This document shows, piece after piece, positions 22,601-32,500 of a DNA stretch of 64,000 bases (position 1 is its first letter; each line of letters starts with the position of its first letter). A program made the position numbers and the translations under genes. Origin of the DNA: Maniola hyperantus (Eukaryota > Arthropoda > Insecta > Lepidoptera > Nymphalidae); the NCBI RefSeq assembly GCF_902806685.2, contig NC_048549.1:1054001-1118000 (forward strand), written 5' to 3'. Under the pieces are notes generated by a model. It was not told where the DNA came from. It made no database searches and saw only the letters and a program-made list of their open reading frames with translations.

Positions 22601-25425
22601 TTACCACCAGGTGAGATTGCAGTCAAGGGCTAACTTGTATCAGAATAAAAAAAAAAAAAAAAATGTTTTTCATTCATAGTTCATTAATTATCTATATCTA
22701 TAATGTATGGATAATGGATATGGATGGTATAGTACGCGACAGGTCGAGATAAGAAACGGGGAGGGAACGCCCCGCACACCTACCCAGCCGCCGCGATAAC
22801 CCGGTGCGGGCGAGCGCGGGTGACATACGGGAGTGCGGGGCGTCCCCCCGCCTCATACTCCGATGGCCATCTCGACCTGTCGCAGACTATATACCTTGGA
22901 TGTGAATGCAAATCCGGCGCAATCCAAAACAACTTAACCTGACATCTCTGATTCAACTCATTGACACACTCCACAATGTCATCCCAGTTCGTCTTGTTCT
23001 CCTCCCAATTGTCTGTCGGAGGAACGCATTTACGCCTATCACAAGATACCTACGTAAACACCGCGCCGGTTGCCATCTCGACCTGTGGCGGACTATACGT
23101 ACCTTGGATGCGAATGCAAATCCGGCGCAATCCACAACAACTTAACCTGACATCTCTGATTCAACTCATTGACATACTCCACAATGTCATCCCAGTTCGT
23201 CTTGTTCTCCTCCCAATTGTCTGTCGGAGGAACGCATTTACGCCTATCACAAGATACCTACGTAAACACCGCGCCGGTTGCCATCTCGACCTGTGGCGGA
23301 CTATACGTACCTTGGATGCGAATGCAAATCCGGCGCAATCCACAACAACTTAACCTGACATCTCTGATTCAACTCATTGACACACTCCACAATGTCATCC
23401 CAGTTCGTCTTGTTCTCCTCCCAATTGTCTGTCGGAGGAACGCATTTACGCCTATCACAAGATACCTACGTAAACACCCCGCCGGTTGCCATCTCGACCT
23501 GTGGCGGACTATACGTACCTTGGATGCGAATGCAAATCCGGCGCAATCCACAACAACTTAACCTGACATCTCTGATTCAACTCATTGACACACTCCACAA
23601 TGTCATCCCAGTTCGTCTTGTTCTCCTCCCAATTGTCTGTCGGAGGAACTAAGTCCGTATCGAACGCTGTCCAGTACTTTATCCCTAGTTTGGTACAGAA
23701 GTCGTAGAACGCTTTAATGTAGCGTTTGTAATTGTCTAATGTATGCGAGTTGTCGTCCCAGGAACGGTTGAGTGTGGGTCGCCCTTGGCTATCTGATCCT
23801 GTAACAAAAAGCGGGCAGGTGTGGATAGTCCCTGACTCCCTGCATACTTGAAAAACTCGGATAGCTGTAGATAGTCCCTGCATAAAACTCTGGTAAGTGT
23901 AGATAGACTGTGCATATTTAAACACTTTTAATGTTTTTTGCGAATATACTTTTACCGATAAAGAAACGGATCGAAAGGAAACGGCGCTTATCATTGTCTC
24001 ACTCGTACTCTATAGACAGACCGTATGGTGTAAATGAGAGGGAATGATTAACACACCCATTTTCGTGTCGTCTCTTTATATGCACGAATCTCGAGTTATA
24101 TCTTCTTTGTTGCCTGAAGTGGACCTCCTATTCGGAGGATCAGGAGTTCGATCCCGGGCGCGTTAAAGTCCCGCAAATTGCTATTGCGCTGGAACCATGT
24201 CTCATTAACATCTAAATGACGCGATTTGACGTATATTTATGTAAAAATATACTATCAGCTCGAAACTTCAGCCTAGTGCTGACGTCACTAAAATGGCGGC
24301 CACGCGCATTAGCAATTTGCGGGACTGATACCTCTAATTTCAGAAGTTATATGAAATAAGTAAGTATATTCACTTGTTTGTAACGGTTAAGAAAAACATC
24401 GGGAGAAAGACGTTCTTCATAATGTTTTAAACGTGCTCTAAAATGCAATAATAAAAGTCGTTAAAATTCGCACACTTAGCCAGCATCGTGGACTATGGTT
24501 TAAACCCTACTCATTCTGAGAGGAGACCCGTGCTCAGTAGTGGACCAGTGATGAGTTGAGATGATGAGTATCATACCATTGTTCCTAAATTCCGTGAGTG
24601 AGACGCTGTACTTGAGCCAGTCCTCCATGTTGCGCGAGTGCACTCGTTCAGTACTGTTGTAGTAACGGAAGTTAGTGGTGTCTGTGGCCGACGCCATGTT
24701 GTTGTACTCTATCTTGTCTATGCCTGGAAATATATAAGTTTTTTCCCCGTTTTACCCAGATTACTGGTCTGTGGTATTACAGAAATTATGAGAGAGAGCC
24801 AGCGAGTGCCAGACTTTCGTTATTTTATAAAAGCTGAATGGTTCTCTGCGTTGTCCCCAATACTGGGAGGAACGATCAGCTACTATGAAGTTTGGATCAT
24901 GGTGACTTTGAGAGATAACAGGTAAAAATGGTGTAAAAAATCTTCTAAACGTCAAAGTAGCTATAAAGTGTACTTTTTATTTTTTCTTTGCAATACTCAT
25001 GGGCAGATTACACCTACCGAGTAGTGAAGCGAGACAGTAAAATGTCACACAGCGAGACAGTGTTGTGGCTGAGAAATTGCGGCGAAATTGCACTCGTTAA
25101 AGTGCTTATACCAACCGAGTACTCGGCCGAGGACACTGACTCGCCACTGTACTCGTTAGGTGTAATCTGCCCATTAGTATTAGAAATCACGTCATGCATT
25201 GTCATTGTCAGACAAGAGTGTCGTGGCAACCCCCTGCCAGGTGCTTTTAAAGTTTAAGAGCAGGGGGTTGTAAAAGCACTTTGTTTATTTTTAAAAACCT
25301 TTCTATATTAAAATAAACAGTTTAATAAAAACCTCAAATAATTTCTTACCTTGAAAATAATCCACATTTTCAGCCGTTTTCGCTTCCCGCACTTTTTGCC
25401 TCTTCCCAGGTTGTGCGTACGACAT
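16515..25425 (-). CDS. Xylose-isomerase-fold protein, probable pseudoenzyme (complete, 8 exons)
   Basis: Exons in coding order: 25425-25350, 24723-24577, 23798-23519, 21666-21436, 21015-20803, 20236-20143, 19844-19680 and 16613-16515. They total 1305 bp, giving 434 residues plus TAA, with all phases matching. The length and colinear blocks fit the xylose isomerase family (about 440 residues): GIKYWTAFDTD (113-123), VKLLWIAPDLHSHPRY (154-169), LLWPYREGYDAI (205-216), GGINLK (353-358), MDALAKGLRAA (378-388) and QRYASYYSGFG (403-413). The active site is not kept. The catalytic His of the FHDRD block is Phe120, the Glu and Lys of the IEPKP block are Met251 and Tyr253, the NIEANH and WDTD blocks cannot be found, and the last metal Asp is Lys358. 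No signal peptide or membrane segment is seen. Its role is unknown, and isomerase activity seems unlikely. Confidence 0.9.
16614..19440. other. AT-rich intron without recognisable repeats
   Basis: Most of the last intron of the xylose-isomerase-like gene. I found no exon or element family in it, unlike most other introns here. Confidence 0.5.
19445..19662 (+). mobile_element. S3 SINE body
   Basis: Contains AACGGTGAAGGAAAACATCG, CCTGCATGCCTGAGAGTTCT, GTGTGTGAAGTCTACCAATC and the GATGATGATG tail. The tRNA-like head is missing. The tail ends about 15 bases from the donor of the exon at 19680. Confidence 0.75.
19680..19844 (-). CDS. Xylose-isomerase-like exon 7
   Basis: 55 codons, phase 0 to phase 0: GGAPPGGINLKLPSRRDSDL, then YVKCMDALAKGLRAA and VFVKHLQ. 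It matches the family's GGLNFD.K.RRES...HIG.MD..ARGL.AA block, with Lys in place of the metal-binding Asp and Lys-Cys in place of the His-Ile-Gly neighbourhood. Confidence 0.93.
20143..20236 (-). CDS. Xylose-isomerase-like exon 6
   Basis: Residues 316-347, YNMFGGVTITNKFDLSDVKT to IVDQ, replacing the family region that carries the DANRGD and WDTD metal ligands. None of those acidic motifs is present. It is phase-consistent on both sides. Confidence 0.85.
20680..20793 (-). mobile_element. HA element 5' part
   Basis: Reverse-strand HA from CAGCCCGATCCGTCCAATAG to the TTTTTATATATTTAGA end. A detached HA piece at 20463-20515 (GCGGATGCCTACGTCATAAT) suggests that one element was later split. Confidence 0.65.
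20803..21015 (-). CDS. Xylose-isomerase-like exon 5 (altered active-site region)
   Basis: Residues 246-316. The strand CQLLIMPYSG replaces the family's LIEPKP metal and lysine motif. An unusual segment rich in Ser, Asn, Tyr and Trp follows (255-280), then YFLKCHNLDRFYKV in place of the FL..GL...FKLN helix, and CTPPGHHMYMAS where NIEANH.TLAGH is expected. Donor TCCGT|GTAAGT, with an HA element about 10 bases beyond. Confidence 0.9.
21029..21435 (-). pseudogene. Two partial tandem copies of exon 4 (xylose-isomerase-like)
   Basis: The plus-strand block AATTTCTCTGGCGACATCGG and TTGGAAGATGGCGTCGTAT of exon 4 recurs at about 21047 and 21267. The junction ATAATTAAG at 21211 and 21438 is 227 bp apart. 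The copies include the intronic CAACTCATCGTTGGCTCACT segment. Point changes and a shortened block (ATGGCGTCGTATGGCGTCG) break the frame. Confidence 0.85.
21436..21666 (-). CDS. Xylose-isomerase-like exon 4
   Basis: Residues 169-245: YASGAFTSNEATTFVQAATQ, KKCLEVSQRL, LLWPYREGYDAIFQADV, ending NYR. The REGYD motif is kept, while the glycines of the family WGGREGYE are Pro-Tyr. Donor TATAG|GTTAGT. Two partial copies of its 3' end lie downstream. Confidence 0.95.
21765..22040 (-). mobile_element. L2-type LINE reverse transcriptase 3' remnant
   Basis: The minus strand encodes WLPRTGRRSVGRPPTRWTDA and RWIQAAQDRGMWKSLQ, the C-terminus of a widespread insect endonuclease-reverse transcriptase family, with frameshifts. 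Related to 49292-49690. Confidence 0.75.
22077..22196 (+). mobile_element. L1-type LINE tail
   Basis: TCGGTAGGAAAGGCATTCCG, AACCAGTGGTAGATGCATCC, then AAGTTTATACGAATAAAAAA and an AT tail: the 3' end of L1, plus orientation. Confidence 0.7.
22318..22664 (+). mobile_element. S2 tRNA-derived SINE with poly(A)
   Basis: The head has an A box (TGGCGCAGTGGTGAACGC) and a B box (GGTTCGATTCC). The body contains GGTCTGGTCTGGTGGGAGGC, GCCATACCCCTTCCAGGTTA and CAGGTGAGATTGCAG, ending in about 16 A. It appears nearly full length and is the only copy in the window. Confidence 0.85.
22730..22890. mobile_element. M4 GC-rich MITE, reference copy
   Basis: The ends GCGACAGGTCGAGAT and ATCTCGACCTGTCGC are inverted. 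Inside, GGGAACGCCCCGCACACC and GTGCGGGGCGTCCCCC also pair. It sits beside the outermost exon 3 copy. Its right end is part of the 208-bp repeat unit that follows. Confidence 0.8.
22895..23518 (-). repeat. 208-bp tandem repeat made of exon 3 end, donor and M4 end
   Basis: Three extra copies follow the functional one. Each contains, on the minus strand, the exon 3 sequence from CCTCCGACAGACAATTGGGA to CATCCAAG, then a GTACGTATAGTCC donor (GTATATAG in the last), the M4 terminus CAGGTCGAGATGGCAACC and a short linker. Copies differ by only a few substitutions. Because 208 is not a multiple of three, reading through the array as exon would shift frame. Confidence 0.92.
23519..23798 (-). CDS. Xylose-isomerase-like exon 3
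   Basis: It encodes residues 75-168: GSDSQGRPTL, the YIKAFYDFCTKLGIKYW helix-strand, FDTDLVPPTDN and KLLWIAPDLHSHPR. The His of the family FHDRD motif is Phe here. The 3' portion with its GTACGT donor is repeated three more times in the next intron. Confidence 0.95.
24114..24570 (+). mobile_element. S3 SINE interrupted by M1
   Basis: The S3 head remnant (GGATCAGGAGTTCGATCCCG) at 24138 and the S3 body (AACGGTTAAGAAAAACATCG ... GAGGAGACCCGTGCTCAGTA ... GATGAG) from about 24365 are separated by an M1 element. The SINE ends next to the exon 2 donor at 24577. Confidence 0.75.
24166..24333. mobile_element. M1 MITE nested in an S3 SINE
   Basis: Bounded by AAGTCCCGCAAATTGCTA and TAGCAATTTGCGGGACT. 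The interior has CTAGTGCTGACGTCACTAAA. It splits the surrounding SINE, so it is the younger insertion. Confidence 0.8.
24577..24723 (-). CDS. Xylose-isomerase-like exon 2
   Basis: Acceptor TATATTTCCAG, then IDKIEYNNMAS, NFRYYNSTERVHSRNMEDWL and TEFRNN, ending AATG|GTATGA. It corresponds to the FKYYNP..V..KTM.D segment of the family. An S3 SINE tail ends only a few bases inside the intron. Confidence 0.9.
25350..25425 (-). CDS. Xylose-isomerase-like exon 1
   Basis: ATG followed by a basic N-terminus (MSYAQPGKRQKVREAKTAEN) to VDYFQ. The donor is CAAG|GTAAGA, phase 1. This is the first ATG in the open frame. Xylose isomerases also start with a short tail before the YF block. Confidence 0.85.
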
Positions 25426-25483
25426 TTTTCACAATTTTAAAAATCCCTATTTGCGTTTGAGATTATTTTAAGTTTTATTTCTT

Positions 25484-25706
25484 ACTAGATGATGCCCGCC
25501 ACTTAATACGCGTGGATTTAGGTTTTTTGAAATCCCGTGGGAATTCTTAAATTTTCCGGGAAAAAAGTAGCCTATGTCCTTCCCCGGGTTGCAAGCTACC
25601 TCTGTACCAAATTTCGTCAAAATCGGTTGAACGGTTAAGCCGTGAAAAGCTAGCAGACAGACAGACAGACAGACACACTTTCGCATTTATAATATTAGTA
25701 TGGATG
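25484..25706 (-). mobile_element. HB element
   Basis: Reverse orientation: ACTAGATGATGCCCGCCACT to GCAGACAGACAGACAGACAG and TTCGCATTTATAATATTAGT. It lies between the xylose-isomerase-like and CDKAL1 genes. The rest of 25707-26239 shows nothing recognisable. Confidence 0.7.
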
Positions 25707-26239
25707 GATTGGGTAGGTACTTACTATCTTTTAACTAAGCATGTACGTATACCTACCTACCTAAATGATGCATAGGAATCGAGAGAACGTAAAAAATGCT
25801 TAGAAAATACATAAAATTTTCATTTTTCGATTTTCACATATTTTATTTATTGTATGGGAAGGCTTTCACTTGACGAAAATCATGCTTAGCGAAAAGCAAT
25901 AATGAGGTCTAAGAATTACGTTTTATATCTGAATATTTTACGTAGTTAAAATAGTACTAGTAGTAATAAAACAGTTTAAACACTGACGTACAGACGTACG
26001 TTGCTTAGTTTTATATAATAATCATTTGAATGGACGCAGCAGAGCGAATCCTGTGGTACTATGTGTCGGGTTGCGCATTGTTTTACCTAAAACCTGATCG
26101 TTTAACTATGGTTACGTTAACTATACTATTGTAGTGACTAACTACGGTTTAACTGAACAAAACAATTTAAAGCGAGGTGTAATTTAACACGTTTACCAGT
26201 GCTTTAAACCTTATAGTTATTAGGTACTACCTAATGCCT

Positions 26240-26492
26240 GCGACTTCGTCCGCTTAGACTACACAAATTCAAAGCCAAATTTCAGGCCGAACCGTCCAGT
26301 GGTTTGAGCTGTGCATTGATAGATCAGTCAGTCAGTTAGTCAGTCAGCTTTTTCCTTTACGGGTGCTACAAGACTTACCCACCTGCCAAATTTCATGATT
26401 CTAGGTCAACGTAAAGTAGGTTTCTTGACAGACACGACAGACAGACAGACAGACAGACAACGAAGTGATCCTATAAAAGACGGAACCCTAAA
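26240..26492. mobile_element. HA fragment followed by P1 fragment
   Basis: 26240-26358 is reverse HA (CGACTTCGTCCGCTTAGACT ... CAGTCAGTTAGTCAGTCAGC). 26375-26492 is a plus-strand P1 3' part (AAATTTCATGATTCTAGGTC ... GACAGACAGACAGACAGACA ... GGAACCCTAAAAA). Confidence 0.6.
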
Positions 26493-26808
26493 AATAGCAA
26501 ACCTACCTAGTAACCTACTTTTGAAAATTCTCCTTGAAATAATTTTTCTCAAAAATTGTTTCTTTAAATTAAATAAATAATAATAATTGAATATAGCCAG
26601 GGATATAGAATATACTACTCCTTCAATTTTTAAAAGCCTATGTTATCATTATTAATAAGTTTAATCTATATCCCATTTTATAATTGCCGCATTTTATCAA
26701 TGGAAACTGCTTTTCGAACTGGTCTTAACTAAATTCTCATTTTCAATCTCAATTTTTTAAGTTTATTTTTTCATAAATCAAACTATCTTTTGCACTTACA
26801 AAAATACT

Positions 26809-26972
26809 TTAATAACAACTATAATAATAAAACGCCCATATCAACCGAAGAACGACGGCTACAAGTAAGATGCGAGTGAACACAGGTATCGTCCTCTTGG
26901 ACTCCGTTTTGGTCAGCCCTGACACTTCGCCCTTCTTCAATGGCTGTGCCAGCCCTGGCGTTTTTGGTTTAT
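26809..26972 (-). CDS. Cdkal1: CDKAL1 exon 9 (tail anchor)
   Basis: Acceptor TTTTTCACAG, then KPKTPGLAQPLKKGEVSGLT, a basic KTESKR, and the hydrophobic IPVFTRILLVAVVLRLIWAF followed by YYYSCY and TAA. This fits the C-terminal ER anchor of animal CDKAL1. A candidate AATAAA lies at 26767-26762, minus strand, about 42 bases past the stop. Confidence 0.95.
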
Positions 26973-29550
26973 CTGTGAAAAACAAAAATGAAACGTTGCA
27001 ATTGGTCACGATTGTCACTTTGCAATGAGGACTCAGTAGGGCGATTGTCTAAAATCTGCATCAATCATTATTACAATCTCAATTGTTCTGATTGGCTGAA
27101 TTTATGCGACTTTTGTTGCAACAATGCATTGTAGCCAATAGTGAGCGAGCGTTAACCAATCTGCAGGCCGATTGCGAATCGACTGCATCTATCATTTAAT
27201 GACAGCATCAATGTCAAAATATGGTTTTCCTATCACGGTTCGGTGAGACAGTCCACAAAGGATAGATGTGGACAAAAAAATGTTTTGACAGTTCATTTAC
27301 ACTATCGATAAACTGCTGCGCGATTGCGGGAGAATGACAGCTACAATGTCACGATCGCAATCATCTCTGATTGGTTAATGCTCGCTCACTATTGGCTACA
27401 ATGCATTGTTGCAACTAGAATCGCACAAATTCAGCCAATCAGAACAATTGAGATTGTAATAATGATTGATGCAGGTTTTAGACAATCGCCCTACTGAGAT
27501 GATTGCGATCGTGACATTGTAGCTGTCATTCTCTCGCAATCGCGCAGCAGAACAAGGACTGTTAGAAGTAGCCCTATTGTGACACTTACTATTAGAGCGA
27601 GATAGCTAAATGCATTTAAGCTCTTGTTAGAACGTGACAAAATGATTATGTTTTGTCCTTATCACCGTGGCCACTTTTTTTTGTTTGTCAAAATGTATTT
27701 GTACGTGAGTATTTGACAAACAACGTGAAGTGTAGAAGGAATGACATTTGACAAGTAAGAAAATCTGCTTGAGCGAGAGGGACTGAGGGGGCCACGCTAG
27801 TTGCAAACCTGTGAATGAGGTTTCCAGGCAACGTTCGAGATGATTTTCATAGATGGCGCTGAATACTTCCACCACTAAAGTCTGTGATCTGCACGGGCAG
27901 CATCTTGCCCATGTACATGTCCTCCTTGGGCACCAGCACTTTCTCGTAGTACTCGTTGTGAGCTACATGCTTACCTATAGGTTGTCCCATCATAGAGAAC
28001 TTGGTGGCGCTAGTGATCTGCACGGGCAGCATCTTGCCCATGTACGTGTCCTCCTTGGGCACCAGCACTTGCTCGTAGTACTCGTTGTGAGCTACATGCT
28101 TACCTATAGGTTGTCCCATCATAGAGAACTTGGTGGCGCTAGTGATCTGCACGGGCAGCATCTTGCCCATGTACGTGTCCTCCTTGGGCACCAGCACTTG
28201 CTCGTAGTACTCGTTGTGAGCTACATGCTTACCTATAGGTTGTCCCATCATAGAGAACTTGGTGGCGCTAGTGATCTGCACGGGCAGCATCTTGCCCATG
28301 TACGTGTCCTCCTTGGGCACCAGCACTTGCTCGTAGTACTCGTTGTGAGCTACATGCTTACCTATAGGTTGTCCCATCATAGAGAACTTGGTGGCGCTAG
28401 TGATCTGCACGGGCAGCATCTTGCCCATGTACGTGTCCTCCTTGGGCACCAGCACTTGCTCGTAGTACTCGTTGTGAGCTACATGCTTACCTATAGGTTG
28501 TCCCATCATAGAGAACTTGGTGGCGCTAGTGATCTGCACGGGCAGCATCTTGCCCATGTACGTGTCCTCCTTGGGCACCAGCACTTGCTCGTAGTACTGG
28601 TTGTGAGCTACATAGTAGTTCTTGTCGTGCGAGATGTCCGTCACCAACACTTCCTGCGTCTCTCCTATCTTGTGGCCGTAAGGTTCGTACGAGCGGAAGA
28701 AATCTGATAGCTGTTTTGTACGCTTTTTAACTTCTTGACCTGGTACCTGGACAATGCAACGGGTATATTACAATCTAAATATATAAAAGGAAAAGGTGAC
28801 TGACTGACTGATCTATCAACGCACAGCTAAAACTACTGGACGGATCGGGCTGAAATTTGGCATGGAGATAGCTATAAGTCCCGCAAATTGCTATTGCGCT
28901 GGAACCATGTCTCATTAACATCGAAATGACGTCATCGTAGTGTCATAAGTTTGTAATTTTTACTGTGTAAGTAAAAATATACCATGAGCTCGAAACTTCA
29001 GTCTAGTGCTGACGTCATTGAAATGGCGGCCACGCGCATTAGCAATTTGCGGCACTTATATCATGACGTAGGCATGCTAAAGGATTTTTGAAAATTCAAC
29101 CTCTAGGGGGGTGAAATAGGGGTTTGAAATTTGTGCGGCCCACACGGACGAAGTCGCGAGCATAAGCTAGTCTCTAAATATTTTGGAACTAGCTTTTGCC
29201 CGCGACTTCATCTGCGGTACATATTATGTAATTTATAGCCTATGTTACTTCTGGATAAAGTAGCTTTCTAACGGCAAAAGACTTATTAAAATCGGTCCAG
29301 TAATTTAAGAGTGTCTAGTTTATCAATTACAAACAAACAAATCTGTTCTCTTTGTAGTATTATGCATCGTGAGGAAACCTGCATGCCTGAGAGTTCTCCA
29401 TAATGTTCTCAAAGGTGTGTGAAGTCCACCAATCCGCACTTGGCCAGCGTTGTAGGCTAAGCTATGACCTACACTATTAACTCTTCTCATTCTGAGGTGT
29501 TACCCGTGCTCAGTAGTGGGCCGGTGATGGGTTGATGGTGGTGATGATGG

Positions 29551-29584
<34 letters not shown>

Positions 29585-32500
29585 AGGAAAATAAATTTTT
29601 CCCACTCACCCTTTGCATCTTAGCGGCAGGAGTCCCAGGTCGCGGGAAGAACTGGTTGATGAAGAGTGAGGGGAATTTATACTTCTTGCAGAGAGACATG
29701 GTATCTTCGAAGTTGGCCTCTGTCTCTGTGGGGAACCCGCAAATTATGTCTGTCGCTATCGTCATACCAGGGACCCTTAAACAAAAGTATGTTGAGAGAC
29801 TTCGCCTAGTTTCTTGCTGGCTCTTCTCGGTACGAACTGCATTCCGAACCAGTGGTAAATTGAACTAGTTGACGATTCAAAAGCACTTGTAACTTGTTTA
29901 CTTGAATAAAAAAATATTCTACTAGCTTATGCTCGCGACTTCGTCCGCATGGACCACACAAATTTCAAACCCCTGTTTCACCCCCTAAATGCCAAATTTC
30001 AGCCCAATCCGTCCAGTAGTTTGAGCTGTGCGTTGATAGATCAGTCAGTCAGTCAGTCAGTCACCTTTTCCTTTTATATATTTAGATTCTATTCTTCAAA
30101 ATAAAATTATTAATTTAAGGTGCCCTCTGCCCTCAACTCGTAAGAAAACATAAAATAACAAAAAGTTCCCACAGAGTTGTTAAAAATTACGTAAGAACTT
30201 TTTGAATTTCCAGGATAAAAATTAGCCTATGTGCATTTCCGGGATGCCTATGACACCCTTTGTCAAGAACGGAACGGACGGACAGGTTGACATATTTTCT
30301 TACACAGGGTGTAACCAGAACGCTAGCAAACACTTAACGCTATTGGTATACTATCTAAACACAATCCAATAGCAATAACCGTTTGCCTCATTTTGTAGTT
30401 TTAGTGATTTAGTAAAAAATAAAATAAAATAAAATAAAAATCTCTTTTATTCAAATACACTTTTACAAGTGCTTTCGAATCGTCGGATGCATCTACCACT
30501 GGTTCGGAATGCCTTTCCTACCGAGAAGAACCAGCAAGAAACTCGGCGATTGCTCTTTTCAAATATTTGATATACAAGATTATGCCATGTATAAAAAAAT
30601 ATTTGCAGTATTTTTCAAACCCGCAATGTATAGCGTGCAAAAGTCGGGTCAATGCCCCGCCTACGACGCGGCATTGACTCCGAGTGGCCTACATACGCAA
30701 CGTTCGTTGACCACTAGCGTCAGTCAGATGTTTTATTTGCAATGTATCATATTTGAATTTTGATCATTTTTATTTTTTTATTTTATTTTTATTTATTTTA
30801 TATCTAATTAGAACGGCAGTGCCACTTACACTAACTAGATGATTAATAATAAATTTAAATACAAATAAAGGTACAAGAAAAAAGACAAAATACAAAACGA
30901 TAAAAGATCAAAGAATTTTGAATATGTACGCTGAGAACATTGAATGACATATTCATGCAATGCTCTCAGCGTACTTCAGTAACTCCCGAACCAGTATTAT
31001 AGACCCATCATTAAATGGGTCCCATTGAGCATTATTGTCCAAAATCATAGTTAACTCACTTGAATCTAAGATAGTCCACAACTCTCTCAAAGTCAGCTCT
31101 AGTGTATTCTCGTTTCATATCGGATAGTACTTCGTCGCTGCCCGACTGCACCGGCACGTGAAGAAACCTGCCCACATAATAAACATTTGCATTAATAAGT
31201 GCAAGTAATAAGCAATTAGTGGAAATAAGTGAAAATAATATGAAAATAAGTGGAAATAAATGCAGAAAATTGCAAATCTATATATATAAAAGGAAAAGGT
31301 GACTGACTGACTGACTGACTGACTGAATGACTGACTGACTGACTGACTGATCTATCAACGCACAGCTCAAACTACTGGACGGATCGGGCTGAAATTTGGC
31401 ATGCAGATAGCTATTATGACGTAGGCATCCGCTAAGAAAGGATTTTTGAAAATTCAACCCCTAAGGGGGTGAAATAGGGGTTTGAATTTTGTGTAGTCCA
31501 CGCGGACGAAGTCGCGAGCATAAGCTAGTAACTAATAAGTCCAGTCGCGAGCATAATCTCGCGACTTCATCCACGTAGACTACACAAATTTCAAATCCCT
31601 ATTTCACCCCCTTAGGGGTTGAATTTTCAAAAAACCTTTCTTACCGGATACCTACGTCATAATAGCTATCTGCATGCCAAATTTCAGCCCGATCCGTCCA
31701 GTAGTTTGAGCTGTGCGTTGATAGATCAGTCAGTCGGTCACATTTTACTTTTTGGAAGTACACACACTTACTTGTAAACTCTGGGATGGTGCATAATTTG
31801 GGCGATTTCGGCCAAATGCTCCAGAATGTAGGGCGGGTTGGTCATGCCCAGTCGTAACCTGCAACCTTCCGGTATTACCTCCACCAGCTGCCACAGCAGT
31901 GCCGGTAGAGTCGTGCCTATGTCGCGACCGTATGTTCCTGCAAAGATAAAACATCACTACTATGGCCCCGATTCTCTAGTCTCTCTCTAAACTAAATTTA
32001 GAGTATCTGCATCCTTTTCTTTTTACTAATGCTAAAAAAGGAACGGAACATGACTTTCACATTTAAAGACTCTAAATTTTAGTGCACAATAGAAATTTAA
32101 ACAGTAGGTTCGCGACTGCGCGCTAAAATCACGGGTTTTACCATCTACAAATTAAATTTAGAACTGTCAAACTGTGTCTGTCCTTTTCATATTACATTAG
32201 TAAGAAGAGCATGCGAATACTCTAAAATTAGGTTGTGCTCAGAATCGGTGCCAATGCTATACTATACTACTACTAATACTACAGTATGCAGTGGAAAATA
32301 ATGTACATCGATCTTTAGAAGGAGAAAGTGGATTTGTAGAGCATTGTTTCTGACGTTGAGACCGACAAAACTTCATATAGGTATGAGTCTCCTCTCAGAG
32401 TGAGAAGGGTTTTGGCCATAGAAGAGCCTCAATAGCTCAACAGGTAAAGGAGTGGACTGAAAAACCGAATGGTCTAGTACTACTAGTAAAATACTTCTAG

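Noticed and set aside
22961..23652. Several 60 to 130-codon frames on both strands
   Set aside because: They are repeats of the same shadow frame produced by the 208-bp exon 3 array.
27853..28707. 284-codon open frame on the plus strand across the CDKAL1 exon 8 repeats
   Set aside because: It is the antisense shadow of an in-frame 129-bp array. The minus strand encodes the recognisable TRAM region with matching splice sites.
29527..29582. Poly-His coding run next to CDKAL1 exon 7
   Set aside because: The GATGATGATG tail of the S3 SINE lies in the intron beyond a consensus GTGAGT donor. It is not part of the protein.
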